From positions 1-14,735 of the forward strand of contig JAEZUE010000085.1 in the NCBI GenBank assembly GCA_023443455.1: a DNA stretch of 14,735 bases, given 5' to 3'. Below the pieces are notes generated by a model that ran no database searches, was not told where the DNA came from, and saw nothing but the letters and a program-made list of their open reading frames with translations. This document shows positions 1-6,613 of this stretch, one piece after another (the stretch's first letter is position 1; each line of letters begins with the position of its first letter). This stretch comes from Verrucomicrobiota bacterium (GTDB lineage: Bacteria > Verrucomicrobiota > Verrucomicrobiia > Opitutales > Opitutaceae). Position numbers and translations under genes: made by a program.

Positions 1-2
1 CC

Positions 3-1373
3 TGGCACAACGAGAGCCGCAAGTACCGCCACCCCATCCGGCACCTCCTGCGCCACCGCAACAAGATCGTCTCCACCGGCCGCCCCGCCTACCGCGACAC
101 CTGGCTCTGGGACGCCAAGTCCGGCCAACCGTCCGTCGTGCTCGAGTCGCGCGACCGCCGCCGCGAACGCCCCACCGCCGACCTCTTCCGCGTCGCCTGG
201 CACAACCTCCTCCGCGGCCCCAATATCTGGAGCCGCTACCGCGCCCTCCTCCGCGAGGCCTATAAAAACCCCGTCGACCTCACGCGCCGCCTCGGCGTCG
301 CCGTCGAGACCGGACCGCACTTCGCCGCGCAACTCGCGATCCTCGCCGAGACACCCGGCCTGCCGGTCTTCGTCCGCTGCTATTTCCACCAGGGCGCCGC
401 CGGCCTCGACGCCTGTGCCGACGCCGTCGCGTTGCTCGCCGCCCGCGGCCACGAGATCGCGCTCGGCCTCATCCAGTCGCGCCGCGCCGTGCTCGCGCCC
501 GACGAATGGCAGGCGTTCAGCGCCGAGGCGCTGCGCCGAATGCACGCGCACGTCCGCTTCGTCGAAGTCGCCCACGCCGTGAACCGCGTGAAATGGGGCA
601 TGTGGGGCCTGAAGGAAACCGTCGCCCTCTGGGATTCCGTCGCCACGCTCCGGGTACAATTTCCGACGGTAAAGATCCTCGGCCCGGCAGTGAACGACTT
701 CGAGTACCACTACTACCCGCCGCTACTTGCCCGATTGGCCGGCCAGATCGACGGCCTTTCGAACCACCTCTACGTCGACCGCCGCGGCGCGCCCGAGAAT
801 TTCCAAGGCCAGTTCTCCCTGCTCGAAAAATGCGCCCTCGGCCGCGCCGTCGCCGAAGCGCACGGAATCAAGGGAGGTTTCTACATCACCGAGACGAACT
901 GGCCGCTGCGTGGCACGGGCGAATACTCGCCGCTGGCCGGCGCCTACACGCCCCGCGACTACATCGAGAGCCCGCTCCACGTCGACGAACCAACCTGCGC
1001 CGCGTACCTGATCCGCTACGCATTGATAGCCCTCTGCTCCGGCATGACGGAGCGCGTCTGGTGGTGGAACCTCGCCGCCCACGGTTTCGGCCTCGCCGAC
1101 GAACTCGCCGCCTGCCGCGCCCGTCCCGCTTGGCGCGCCCTCGTGCACTTCCACCGCACCGTCGGCACCTCAACGTTCCGGAGCCGCGAGCAACGCGACG
1201 GCGCGATCTGGTTCCACTTCGACACGGCCACGCTCGTCTACGCCCTCGCGCCCACGACAATCACCGTGCCCGAAGGAGTAGCCGCCGTGTGCGACATGGA
1301 AGGCAACCCACTATCACTCCGCGCCGGCGAGATGCTGAAGGTCGAAGGACTGCCCGTGTACCTCAGCCGCTGA
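3..1373 (+). CDS. Glycoside hydrolase-like TIM-barrel protein, 3' part (5' end outside window)
   Basis: The frame is open from base 3 to the TGA at 1371-1373, with no stop before the GTG at 138, so the gene very probably begins upstream of the window and is shown truncated. The visible start is Arg-rich (WHNESRKYRHP...). From about base 290 the protein reads like a retaining TIM-barrel hydrolase. Motifs seen are FVEVAHAVNRVKWG (Glu codon 564-566), VNDFEYHYYPP (about 690-722) and FYITETNWPL (Glu codon 891-893), the last resembling the strand-7 nucleophile site of clan GH-A. A small beta-rich tail (GAIWFHFDTATLVYALAP) ends the protein, as in GH39/GH30-type enzymes. The usual Asn-Glu acid/base pair is not obvious, so activity is uncertain. 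Substrate is unknown; envelope or exopolysaccharide processing is a guess. A fragment of a paralogue lies at about 2250-2358. Confidence 0.6.
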   Translation, partial: WHNESRKYRHPIRHLLRHRNKIVSTGRPAYRDTWLWDAKSGQPSVVLESRDRRRERPTADLFRVAWHNLLRGPNIWSRYRALLREAYKNPVDLTRRLGVAVETGPHFAAQLAILAETPGLPVFVRCYFHQGAAGLDACADAVALLAARGHEIALGLIQSRRAVLAPDEWQAFSAEALRRMHAHVRFVEVAHAVNRVKWGMWGLKETVALWDSVATLRVQFPTVKILGPAVNDFEYHYYPPLLARLAGQIDGLSNHLYVDRRGAPENFQGQFSLLEKCALGRAVAEAHGIKGGFYITETNWPLRGTGEYSPLAGAYTPRDYIESPLHVDEPTCAAYLIRYALIALCSGMTERVWWWNLAAHGFGLADELAACRARPAWRALVHFHRTVGTSTFRSREQRDGAIWFHFDTATLVYALAPTTITVPEGVAAVCDMEGNPLSLRAGEMLKVEGLPVYLSR

Positions 1374-1381
1374 CGGCCGGA

Positions 1382-1404
1382 GAATCTGGAACTCACGGAC
1401 TCAG
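1382..1404 (+). repeat. Short dispersed repeat, copy 1
   Basis: A 23-bp stretch beginning GAATCTGGAACTCA lies 8 bp after the hydrolase stop. It recurs in the opposite orientation at 4239-4261 with 21 of 23 positions identical. No function can be assigned. Confidence 0.5.
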
Positions 1405-1438
1405 GAATGGACGAGCCCAACATTCGTTCCCTGCCCCT

Positions 1439-1706
1439 TAGTGCGTGTCTGGGAAATTGCGTGGCCCGTCACCGAGAGCACACCGCTGGAGCGCAAGGCG
1501 GGAGCGGCAGATTGGGCCGAGGCCCTGTCGGCCGCTCCCAACGCCGCGCGGCAGCGGTGCGCTCCGGCCCGTAGGGTGAAGCCGTAGAAGGTACGGCGCG
1601 GCGTTGCAGCACTGGCACGGGCCTCGGCCCGCCTCCAGTGGCTGCGCCTTGCGGCGCTCCTTCTTCAGCTTCATGCCGGACCGCGATATTTCCCAGACAC
1701 GTCCTA
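1439..1706. mobile_element. MITE-like non-coding element with inverted ends and TA borders
   Basis: The ends are inverted repeats. CGTGTCTGGGAAAT at 1444-1457 is matched exactly by its reverse complement at 1688-1701, and the match extends outward with 17 of 19 positions identical to a TA at each border (1439-1440 and 1705-1706). TA borders are typical of targets of IS630/Tc1/mariner-type transposases. The interior has no convincing gene but can fold strongly: 1500-1508 pairs perfectly with 1531-1539, and 1476-1488 pairs with 1552-1564 with one mismatch. No transposase is present, so any mobility would depend on a protein encoded elsewhere. Confidence 0.6.
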
Positions 1707-1721
1707 GGCAATCGATCCGCC

Positions 1722-1747
1722 GTAGCTGGATGACGAAGTCATTCAGC
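1722..1747 (+). repeat. GTAG-headed hairpin (REP-like) downstream of hicA
   Basis: GTAG at 1722-1725 leads into a hairpin with arms 1725-1734 and 1738-1747 (9 of 10 pairs, loop GAA). It lies 15 bp past the hicA stop. It has no T-tract on the minus strand, so it is not a classical terminator. Confidence 0.45.
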
Positions 1748-1762
1748 CGGAGCGAGCGCGGT

Positions 1763-2002
1763 TCAGAGGGTGTCGAGGATCTCCTCGCGGGTGACGCCCT
1801 TGGCGGCAGCCACCTCGCGCAGGATGGCGTTGAGGGTGCCGGCGCGCAGCGGCTTGTGGTCGGGCACGCTGAGGCGGTGGTGTTTCGGGGCCTCAGTCTG
1901 CAAGATGATGTGGCTGCCGACCTGGTTGACCTTCGCGTAGCCCCACCGCGTGCAAAGCACGTGCGCCACGTCGCGGCCGTAAAGATCGCGGGGCAATCTC
2001 AC
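1763..2002 (-). CDS. hicA: HicA-like mRNA interferase toxin
   Basis: A 79-aa protein with the small dsRBD-like HicA fold. Its opening MRLPRDLYGRDVAHVLCTRW is followed by the hallmark VGSHIIL around His31, the expected catalytic histidine for cleavage of translated mRNA, and then by a basic segment HHRLSVPDHKPL. The length fits the family. The GTG start at 2002-2000 overlaps the hicB stop in a GTGA junction, and a GAGGTG sits 5 nt before it, so translation is probably coupled to hicB. The order is antitoxin first, then toxin. Surroundings (MITE-like elements, a gene fragment) suggest an acquired cassette. Family call is fairly firm; toxicity is inferred. Confidence 0.8.
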   Translation of the reverse strand: MRLPRDLYGRDVAHVLCTRWGYAKVNQVGSHIILQTEAPKHHRLSVPDHKPLRAGTLNAILREVAAAKGVTREEILDTL

Positions 2003-2202
2003 GCCAGCACCTCATCGCGGACCAGGTGCAGGCGCAGCCGCTGGGGCGCGGCCCGGTCGAAGTAGAACGCCGCCACCGCTTCGCGTACATTGACGCGCAA
2101 CTCGTCCCAAGTGTCGGCCTGCGTGATGATGCTTTCGCCGAGAGCTTCGGCGACGAAGCCACCATCGGCCTCCTGGGTGACAATAAAAACGAGTTCGTTC
2201 AT
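1999..2202 (-). CDS. hicB: HicB-like antitoxin, short form without a DNA-binding domain
   Basis: A 67-aa protein starting at the ATG at 2202-2200 (MNELVFIVTQEADGGFVAEA) and ending at the TGA that overlaps hicA. The pattern of a beta-hairpin opening, the GGFVAEALGESIITQADTWDEL segment and a following helix VNVREAVAAFYF is the partial RNase-H-like fold of HicB antitoxins that bind and neutralise HicA. It stops after about 65 residues, so the C-terminal ribbon-helix-helix or HTH found in longer HicB proteins is missing. Autorepression must then use another protein or be absent. The frame is open upstream to 2457, but those codons cover the hydrolase gene fragment and the 2368-2538 element, so the ATG at 2202 is preferred. 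Its leader is pyrimidine-rich with no Shine-Dalgarno sequence. Confidence 0.75.
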   Translation of the reverse strand: MNELVFIVTQEADGGFVAEALGESIITQADTWDELRVNVREAVAAFYFDRAAPQRLRLHLVRDEVLA

Positions 2203-2249
2203 GGCAGGGGAGGTAATGCACTCCGCTCCGGCGCGGCAAGCGTCGACCC

Positions 2250-2358
2250 CAGATGGTGGAACCTCACCGCTCACGGCATCGGCCTCGTCGACGAACTCGC
2301 CGCCAACCGTCCCCGTCCCGCCTGGCGCGCCCTCATCCACTTCCACCGCACCGTCGTC
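2250..2358 (+). pseudogene. Fragment of a paralogue of the glycoside hydrolase-like gene
   Basis: Read in the plus direction, this stretch encodes RWWNLTAHGIGLVDELA followed by a segment ending AWRALIHFHRTV. It aligns without gaps to 1062-1170 of the hydrolase gene (VWWWNLAAHGFGLADELA ... AWRALVHFHRTV), at roughly 85% nucleotide identity by eye. Similarity stops on the left about 50 bp before the hicB start and on the right about 10 bp before the 2368-2538 element. Differences are concentrated at third codon positions, so the copy was under coding selection before it was broken. It has no start or stop of its own. Confidence 0.75.
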
Positions 2359-2367
2359 CGAGTGATC

Positions 2368-2538
2368 AGGGGTCATTACGATAAGTTTGAAATACGGCTC
2401 TTGTAGCGCCTCAAAGCGTCGGCGCGGCGCCCGGCGGCAATCTCGGTAACATTGCACCCTCCCCGCCGTCGACGCCCATCACAAAGTAGCTGTTCAGGAG
2501 CACCTCGGCACGACCACAAACATATCGTAATGACCCCT
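2368..2538. mobile_element. 171-bp element with 21-bp terminal inverted repeats
   Basis: The left end 2368-2388 starts AGGGGTCATTACGATA and is the reverse complement of 2518-2538 with a single mismatch in 21. The interior (129 bp) carries no convincing gene. One minus frame gives a tail ending LPRLPPGAAPTL and then a stop, which I do not recognise. No clear target duplication is visible. The element ends just where the paralogue fragment ends on one side and before the regulator leader on the other. It is probably a non-autonomous mobile element. Confidence 0.55.
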
Positions 2539-2620
2539 TAAATCCCTCTGCGCAAATCTGTGGCTACACTTCCCTCCTCCGCGTTCCTCCCGGGGTTGTT
2601 CGTTTCACTATCCCGACGAC

Positions 2621-3190
2621 GTGGGCAACAGACCGAATCTTGACACATTCGCTATTCGCGAACAGCGTATCCCTTTCTTGATCAAGCCACAGGACATCTT
2701 CGTTGCGCTCCGGCTCGTTTTGAAGCGTGCGCCCGGCACCTACGCCAACCTAGGCGCAGAGTTGGGCATGAGCGCATCCGAGGTCCATGGCGCGGTCCGA
2801 CGGTTGCAGGAGGCGCGACTGGTGAACCCCAACAGTCAATCCGTGCGGCGGGAGGAGCTGCTTCGCTTTCTGGTCAATGGAGTCCCGTATGTCTTCCCAG
2901 CGCAGGCCAAAGAGGTCACCCGGGGGCTTCCGACCGCATGGGGACACCCGGTTCTCGCCAGCCGTTTCGCCGACAGCACGGAGCCGCCACCGGTGTGGCC
3001 GAGCGCTGAAGGCAACGTGCGAGGGGTCGCCGTCAAGCCGCTCTACCCGAGCGTCCCACAGGCTGTCGCCAGCGATCCCGAGCTGTACACACTGCTTGCA
3101 CTGGTGGATGCGTTGCGCGTGGGACGCGCCCGCGAGCGCAATCTCGCGCAAGCTGAGCTGACGAAGCGCATCGAAGCCGATGAGCAATGA
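2621..3190 (+). CDS. Winged-helix regulator, putative antitoxin of an AbiEii-type pair
   Basis: A 189-aa protein from the GTG at 2621. Residues about 22-70 form a helix-turn-helix of MarR/TrmB style: KPQDIFVALRLVLKR, then YANLGAELGMSASEVHGAVR as helix, turn and recognition helix, then RLQEARLV leading into the wing. A middle segment, ELLRFLVNGVPYVFPA, continues the winged-helix region. The last third is of unknown fold. The stop overlaps the start of the nucleotidyltransferase by 11 nt, implying an operon. In type IV toxin-antitoxin systems of the AbiE kind the first gene is a winged-helix antitoxin and autorepressor, and that role is inferred here from position only. Base composition is visibly less GC-rich than in the flanking genes, consistent with transfer. 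The start codon has no Shine-Dalgarno sequence, so it is provisional. Confidence 0.65.
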   Translation: MGNRPNLDTFAIREQRIPFLIKPQDIFVALRLVLKRAPGTYANLGAELGMSASEVHGAVRRLQEARLVNPNSQSVRREELLRFLVNGVPYVFPAQAKEVTRGLPTAWGHPVLASRFADSTEPPPVWPSAEGNVRGVAVKPLYPSVPQAVASDPELYTLLALVDALRVGRARERNLAQAELTKRIEADEQ

Positions 3191-3869
3191 CCTGCTGACC
3201 TCGATGCTGCTGGTGGCGGCGAAGCTGGACGAACTCGCGCTCGATCACGTCTTTCTGGGCGGCTCGGTGCTCCGGTTTCTCCTCGATGCACCCGACCTCA
3301 CTCCAGTCCGACAAACACACGACGTCGATGTAGCGATCGGAGTCGTGGCGTTCGAGGCCTACTCCGCCCTTGAGGAACAACTGCGCCAAGCGGGATTCGA
3401 CCACGACATGCGCGAAGGTGCGCCGAAGTGCCGCTGGATCTTCGGGGACACCATTGTGGACATCATGCCCGCTGGTGGCGACTACCTCGGATTGAATACA
3501 GCTTGGTTCAAAGAGGCGGTGGACACGGCCAAGACCATCCAGGTGGGCAATGCCACACTGAGAATTGTCGAACCTGCGGCATTTCTCGCCACAAAGCTCG
3601 AGGCCTTCAACGACCGAGGAGGCGGCGACTACTTGGCAAGCCACGACCTCGAGGATGTGATCACAGTGGTCGATGGCCGACGGCACATCGTCGAGGACGT
3701 ACAACTCGCCCCTCGCGAACTTCGCGACTTCGTCGTCACCGAGTTCGCCCGGCTGCTGGCAGTGAGCCGGTTTCGCGACGCCATCGCAGCCCACCTGCCG
3801 CCCGATGAAGCGAGCCAACAGCGCACGCCCATCGTCCTATCCCGACTGCAGGCCATCGCTGCAATCTGA
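3180..3869 (+). CDS. AbiEii-like nucleotidyltransferase, putative toxin
   Basis: A 229-aa protein from the ATG at 3180. It carries the polymerase-beta-type nucleotidyltransferase core of the AbiEii/MenT group: FLGGSVLRFLL (Gly27, Gly28, Ser29), then RQTHDVDVAI with Asp48 and Asp50 as metal ligands, a third acidic strand TIVDIMPAGG (Asp94), and the later LATKLEAFNDRG and SHDLEDVITVVDGR motifs (Lys139, Asp156, Asp159). All expected catalytic residues are present. Known relatives transfer nucleotides to RNA (tRNA for MenT) or bind GTP, and cause growth arrest or phage abortive infection. Start overlap with the regulator suggests co-translation. The target here is unknown. A housekeeping nucleotidyltransferase is a less likely alternative. 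Confidence 0.72.
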   Translation: MSNDLLTSMLLVAAKLDELALDHVFLGGSVLRFLLDAPDLTPVRQTHDVDVAIGVVAFEAYSALEEQLRQAGFDHDMREGAPKCRWIFGDTIVDIMPAGGDYLGLNTAWFKEAVDTAKTIQVGNATLRIVEPAAFLATKLEAFNDRGGGDYLASHDLEDVITVVDGRRHIVEDVQLAPRELRDFVVTEFARLLAVSRFRDAIAAHLPPDEASQQRTPIVLSRLQAIAAI

Positions 3870-3876
3870 TCGACGC

Positions 3877-3911
3877 GGAGGTCTGAAGGGGACAGGAGGC
3901 CTGAAGGGAAC
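3877..3911 (+). repeat. 17-bp direct repeat, two copies
   Basis: GGAGGTCTGAAGGGGAC at 3877-3893 is repeated at 3895-3911 with 15 of 17 positions identical, giving a period of 18 bp. It starts 8 bp after the nucleotidyltransferase stop and could mark the edge of the acquired cassette. It is too short to prove it. Confidence 0.4.
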
Positions 3912-4113
3912 ATGGCTCGGCTCTTGACAGAGGCAGATCGAAGGCCGCCAAGGCACCGCCGGCTGAGCGAGGGATTCGACCGCGAATACGGGAGTCACGG
4001 ATTACACGGCCGGGCAGCGTACCGGCGGGTCCGATGCAGGCAAGGGAGGAGGGGGAGGGAGCGAGGAGCGAGCAGGCGGCACTTCCGGATCAGCCGTAAG
4101 CATGCGGTCGAGT

Positions 4114-4211
4114 GTCGAGGGACGAGCGTCGAGGGGCCGATCACGGAGCAGATCGAGCGGAGCACTCGTGCTGGAAGCTCGCCACCGATGCTTTGGCGCT
4201 CGTCCCTCGAC
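4114..4211. repeat. Inverted repeat pair, 15-bp arms
   Basis: GTCGAGGGACGAGCG at 4114-4128 is matched perfectly by its reverse complement at 4197-4211, with 68 bp between. The arms continue as further GTCGAGG-like sequence on both sides. This looks like another dispersed intergenic repeat; no gene lies inside. Confidence 0.5.
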
Positions 4212-4238
4212 GCTCGCCTCTCGACAGCATCATCACAG

Positions 4239-4261
4239 CTGAGTTCATGAGTTCCAGATTC
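4239..4261 (-). repeat. Short dispersed repeat, copy 2
   Basis: Inverted counterpart of 1382-1404, 21 of 23 positions identical, read on the minus strand as GAATCTGGAACTCATG... It is one of two copies in the window. Confidence 0.5.
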
Positions 4262-4478
4262 CCCACCCCTCCGCTCCGGATCGGTGCTCATCCGCGTGCA
4301 TCGGCGGTTCCACTTCCGGCGTCTTCCGACCCGCGGCTCACCGGGACGGTTCGCCCTACCCCACGGCGCACCATCCCGCGCGCTGGCCGACCCCACCTGC
4401 CTGTATTCCACATTCCAGATTTGGCTGAGCGACTTCGTCGCCCAGCTACGGGCGGCAATCGCCACGTCCCAAACTCAT

Positions 4479-4503
4479 GGGACCGGTCACAGACCGGCCC
4501 TAC
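4479..4503 (-). repeat. REP hairpin with GTAG head, overlapping the glycosyltransferase stop
   Basis: On the minus strand GTAG (4503-4500) heads a hairpin GGGCCGGTC-TGT-GACCGGTCC with one mismatched pair. The TAG of the head is the stop codon of the glycosyltransferase. Close relatives lie at 8518-8540, 8581-8604 and 14594-14617. Confidence 0.7.
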
Positions 4504-5582
4504 TTCCACGCGGCAAACAGCCGCTCGTACACCGCCTCGATGCCGGCGGCTTCGCGTTCGATCGAGAAATTGGAGACGACGTGCTCGCGCCCGGCCCGCC
4601 CCATCGCGGCGGCGCGCTCCGGCTCCGCCATCAGCTCGCCGATCCGCCGCGTGAGCGTCGCCATGTCGTCGACGTCGCAGAGGAAACCGGTCTCGCCTTC
4701 GCGGATCAGGTGCATCGCCGCGCCGACGCGCGTCGCCACGACGGGCGTGCCGCTGGCCATCGCCTCGGCGGGCACGAGGCCGAAACCCTCCCAACGCTGC
4801 GGACCGACGGCGATCGTCACCCGTCGCAACCACACGGGCACCTCCTCGGCCGGACGTTCGCCGAGAAACACGATGCGTTTCTCCAACCCGGCTGCGGCGA
4901 CCTTCGCCTGCAGCTTCGCGGCGAACTCGCGTTGGTCGACCGTGACCTGCCCGACCACCACCGCAGTGAAATCCGGATACTGCGGCAGCAGCTCGAGCAT
5001 CGCGTCGACGAAGCGATCCACGCCCTTCTGGGCGCGCACGCGGCCAAAGACGCCGACGCCGTACTTGCCCGGCAGGCCGGTCGACGCCCATTCGGCGGCG
5101 CGGTCGGCCGCAGGGCGGTAGATCTCGGTGTTGATGCCGTGCATGTTCACCACATGCGGGACCTCGAGATACGAGCCCGACTCCGGCGAAGTCGCGATCA
5201 CGGCATCCATCCGGCGCAGGAGGAAGCGCGTCCAGGCCGAATGGCGACGCTGGGCGGCCGAGGTGAAGAGCAGCTTGAGCGGCTGGCGCAGGAAGGTCTT
5301 CAACACCCAGCCGGCGAGCATCTCGTTGTTGCGCCGGGCGTGCCAGATGCGGCCCGGGCGGCCGGGCGGGCGGCTCCAGCCCCGGGTCAACACCGAGCCC
5401 CACGTCACTTTCGGCCAATGCGCCGGCAACCTCGGCCCGAGCGCGGCGATCGGCAGGTGCTGCGCGTGCACCGGCAGCAACGCGGCCACGGTCGAGGTCA
5501 CCCCGCTGTAGCGGTATTTCATGCTGGCGGCGATCACCTCGACGCCGCGCAGGTCGCGGATGTTGTGGGCGTTGCTCGACAC
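4500..5582 (-). CDS. GT4-type glycosyltransferase
   Basis: About 360 aa, a GT-B retaining glycosyltransferase of family GT4 that would transfer a sugar from a nucleotide-sugar donor, probably to a cell-surface polysaccharide or LPS core. The N-terminal Rossmann domain opens RGVEVIAASMKYRYSGVTST, with a glycine-containing acceptor loop. The C-terminal domain starts at KYGVGVFGRVRAQKGVDRFV (donor-binding Arg and Lys) and holds the E-x7-E motif EGFGLVPAEAMASGTPVV. No signal peptide or membrane segment is seen, so it is cytoplasmic. The frame opens at a GTG at 5624, but that leaves under 50 bp after the upstream terminator. I prefer the GTG at 5582, which still keeps the first beta-strand; the ATG at 5522 would cut into it. 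The TAG stop comes from a REP element. The acceptor is unknown. Confidence 0.8.
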   Translation of the reverse strand: MSSNAHNIRDLRGVEVIAASMKYRYSGVTSTVAALLPVHAQHLPIAALGPRLPAHWPKVTWGSVLTRGWSRPPGRPGRIWHARRNNEMLAGWVLKTFLRQPLKLLFTSAAQRRHSAWTRFLLRRMDAVIATSPESGSYLEVPHVVNMHGINTEIYRPAADRAAEWASTGLPGKYGVGVFGRVRAQKGVDRFVDAMLELLPQYPDFTAVVVGQVTVDQREFAAKLQAKVAAAGLEKRIVFLGERPAEEVPVWLRRVTIAVGPQRWEGFGLVPAEAMASGTPVVATRVGAAMHLIREGETGFLCDVDDMATLTRRIGELMAEPERAAAMGRAGREHVVSNFSIEREAAGIEAVYERLFAAWK

Positions 5583-5631
5583 GGTCGCCCCAAGCAACAC
5601 GGGCGACGAAAGCAGCGCCAACACTTTCTTC

Positions 5632-5645
5632 GATCGGCGCCGATC
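5632..5645. promoter_or_regulatory. 14-bp perfect palindrome upstream of the glycosyltransferase gene
   Basis: GATCGGCGCCGATC is fully self-complementary and lies between the upstream terminator and the preferred glycosyltransferase start. Position and symmetry fit an operator for a dimeric regulator, but chance is possible in GC-rich DNA. Confidence 0.35.
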
Positions 5646-5672
5646 CTCACCTCCCCGCGTCCGGTCGACAGC

Positions 5673-5704
5673 AAAACGCCCGGTCCTCCGCGGAGGGCCG
5701 GGCG
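5673..5704 (-). terminator. Intrinsic terminator of the glycine-zipper gene
   Basis: On the minus strand, 22 bp after the stop at 5726, a GC-rich hairpin (5704-5677) with 12 to 13 paired positions and one G-T wobble is followed directly by TTTT (5676-5673). This is the clearest rho-independent terminator in the window. It separates the glycine-zipper gene from the glycosyltransferase gene. Confidence 0.8.
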
Positions 5705-5725
5705 GTGAAGATTCTCCTGACGCCC

Positions 5726-6613
5726 CTATTTCTCCAGCGCGCGAAGCTCGGCCTCGGCGGCGGCGGCCTCGGCGTTGGCCTTCTCCAGCGCGGCCGCCCG
5801 GGAGAGCGCCGCCTGTTGGTCGGCCTTGGCGGCAGCGAGTTTCGCCTTCGCCAGCTCCGCCCGCGCCTGCGCCGCCTCGAGTTCCGCATCGGTGGTCGTT
5901 TCACCCAACGCGAGGCGGTCCTCGCGATCCTGCCGGGCCTCGATCTCCGCCCGTTGGCGATCGGCGGCGAGCCGCTCCGTGCGCGCCTCGGCGCGATTGG
6001 CGTCGGCCTGATGCCCGATCACCGAACCGACCAACGCGCCCACCAGCACGCCGATGCCTGTATCCTTGGATTGATGCCCGATCACGCCACCCGCCACACC
6101 ACCGAGGATCGCCCCGGTCGCCGTGCCGCTGCCGACGTAGTCGGACTCGCACCAGCCGCCCTGGACATAGGTCACACGGCCGCCGACATGTTCATAACGG
6201 GGTGCCACATAGACGACAGTCGCGCTCGGCGGGACCGCCCAATAGCCGTCGATCCAGAGCCAAGTGCGGAAGCCCACATCCCAGTTCCAATACCCCGGGA
6301 TCCAGACGTGCCGATGGCTGGGCCGATGCGACCGCCATTCGTGCCGCAGCGGCGGCGGCATGTGGTTGACGTAATAATGGGGCCGCGGGCGATGCTTCGA
6401 CCAAACCGTGCGGTAATGGCGATCGTGGTGCCGGTCGCGGTCGTAATGCCGGTCCCGATCCCGGTGGCGGTCGGAAGAGGAGGAGTAATGGGATCGGTCA
6501 TGGCGACGATCGTCGCGCCGCTCGTCACGATGGTCGCGCGCTTCGGCGGGAAGCACGACAAGCAGGGACGACGCCACGGCGCCGAGGAGGAGGAGTTTGG
6601 TTTTCGCACTCAT
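5726..6613 (-). CDS. Secreted glycine-zipper protein with His/Arg-rich segment and C-terminal coiled coil
   Basis: A 295-aa protein from the ATG at 6613. Residues 1-25 (MSAKTKLLLLGAVASSLLVVLPAEA) form a signal peptide with an Ala-x-Ala site. Residues about 26-75 are an extreme His/Arg/Asp/Tyr-rich stretch (DRHYDRDRHHDRHYRTVW). Next come YW-rich strands (VWIPGYWNWDVGFRTWLWIDGYW). A glycine zipper follows (TATGAILGGVAGGVIGHQ ... GIGVLVGALVGSVIGHQ), two 2TM-type helices as in the 17-kDa surface antigen family. The last 95 residues are Ala/Glu/Arg-rich with heptad character, like Lpp-type coiled coils. It is probably an envelope protein that inserts into or spans the outer membrane. The His-rich part could bind metal or polyanions. 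The frame runs open to 6967, but the signal peptide fixes the start. Confidence 0.75.
   Translation of the reverse strand: MSAKTKLLLLGAVASSLLVVLPAEARDHRDERRDDRRHDRSHYSSSSDRHRDRDRHYDRDRHHDRHYRTVWSKHRPRPHYYVNHMPPPLRHEWRSHRPSHRHVWIPGYWNWDVGFRTWLWIDGYWAVPPSATVVYVAPRYEHVGGRVTYVQGGWCESDYVGSGTATGAILGGVAGGVIGHQSKDTGIGVLVGALVGSVIGHQADANRAEARTERLAADRQRAEIEARQDREDRLALGETTTDAELEAAQARAELAKAKLAAAKADQQAALSRAAALEKANAEAAAAEAELRALEK

Larger units (their letters stand above)
3870..4478. other. Gene-free stretch made of degenerate repeats
   Basis: About 610 bp without a convincing gene. The longest open frames (for example 3912-4250 on plus) are Arg/Ser-rich with no recognisable domain. Contents seen are a 17-bp direct repeat at the left end, a purine-rich run near 4036-4070, an inverted pair around GTCGAGGGACGAGCG, and the second copy of the 1382-1404 repeat. 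TTGACA occurs at 3924-3929 but has no matching -10 box. Confidence 0.5.

Noticed and set aside
1722..1747. Intrinsic terminator for hicA
   Set aside because: The hairpin has no T-tract on the minus strand; the GTAG head fits a REP element better.
1604..2065. 153-codon open frame on the plus strand
   Set aside because: Runs through the MITE-like end and antisense to hicA and the end of hicB; no recognisable protein pattern.
3912..4250. 112-codon open frame in the gene-free stretch
   Set aside because: Arg/Ser-rich, crosses inverted repeats and a dispersed repeat, with no domain and no leader signal.
4284..5708. 474-codon open frame on the plus strand
   Set aside because: Antisense to the glycosyltransferase; the minus strand has the E-x7-E motif and a proper GT-B domain order.
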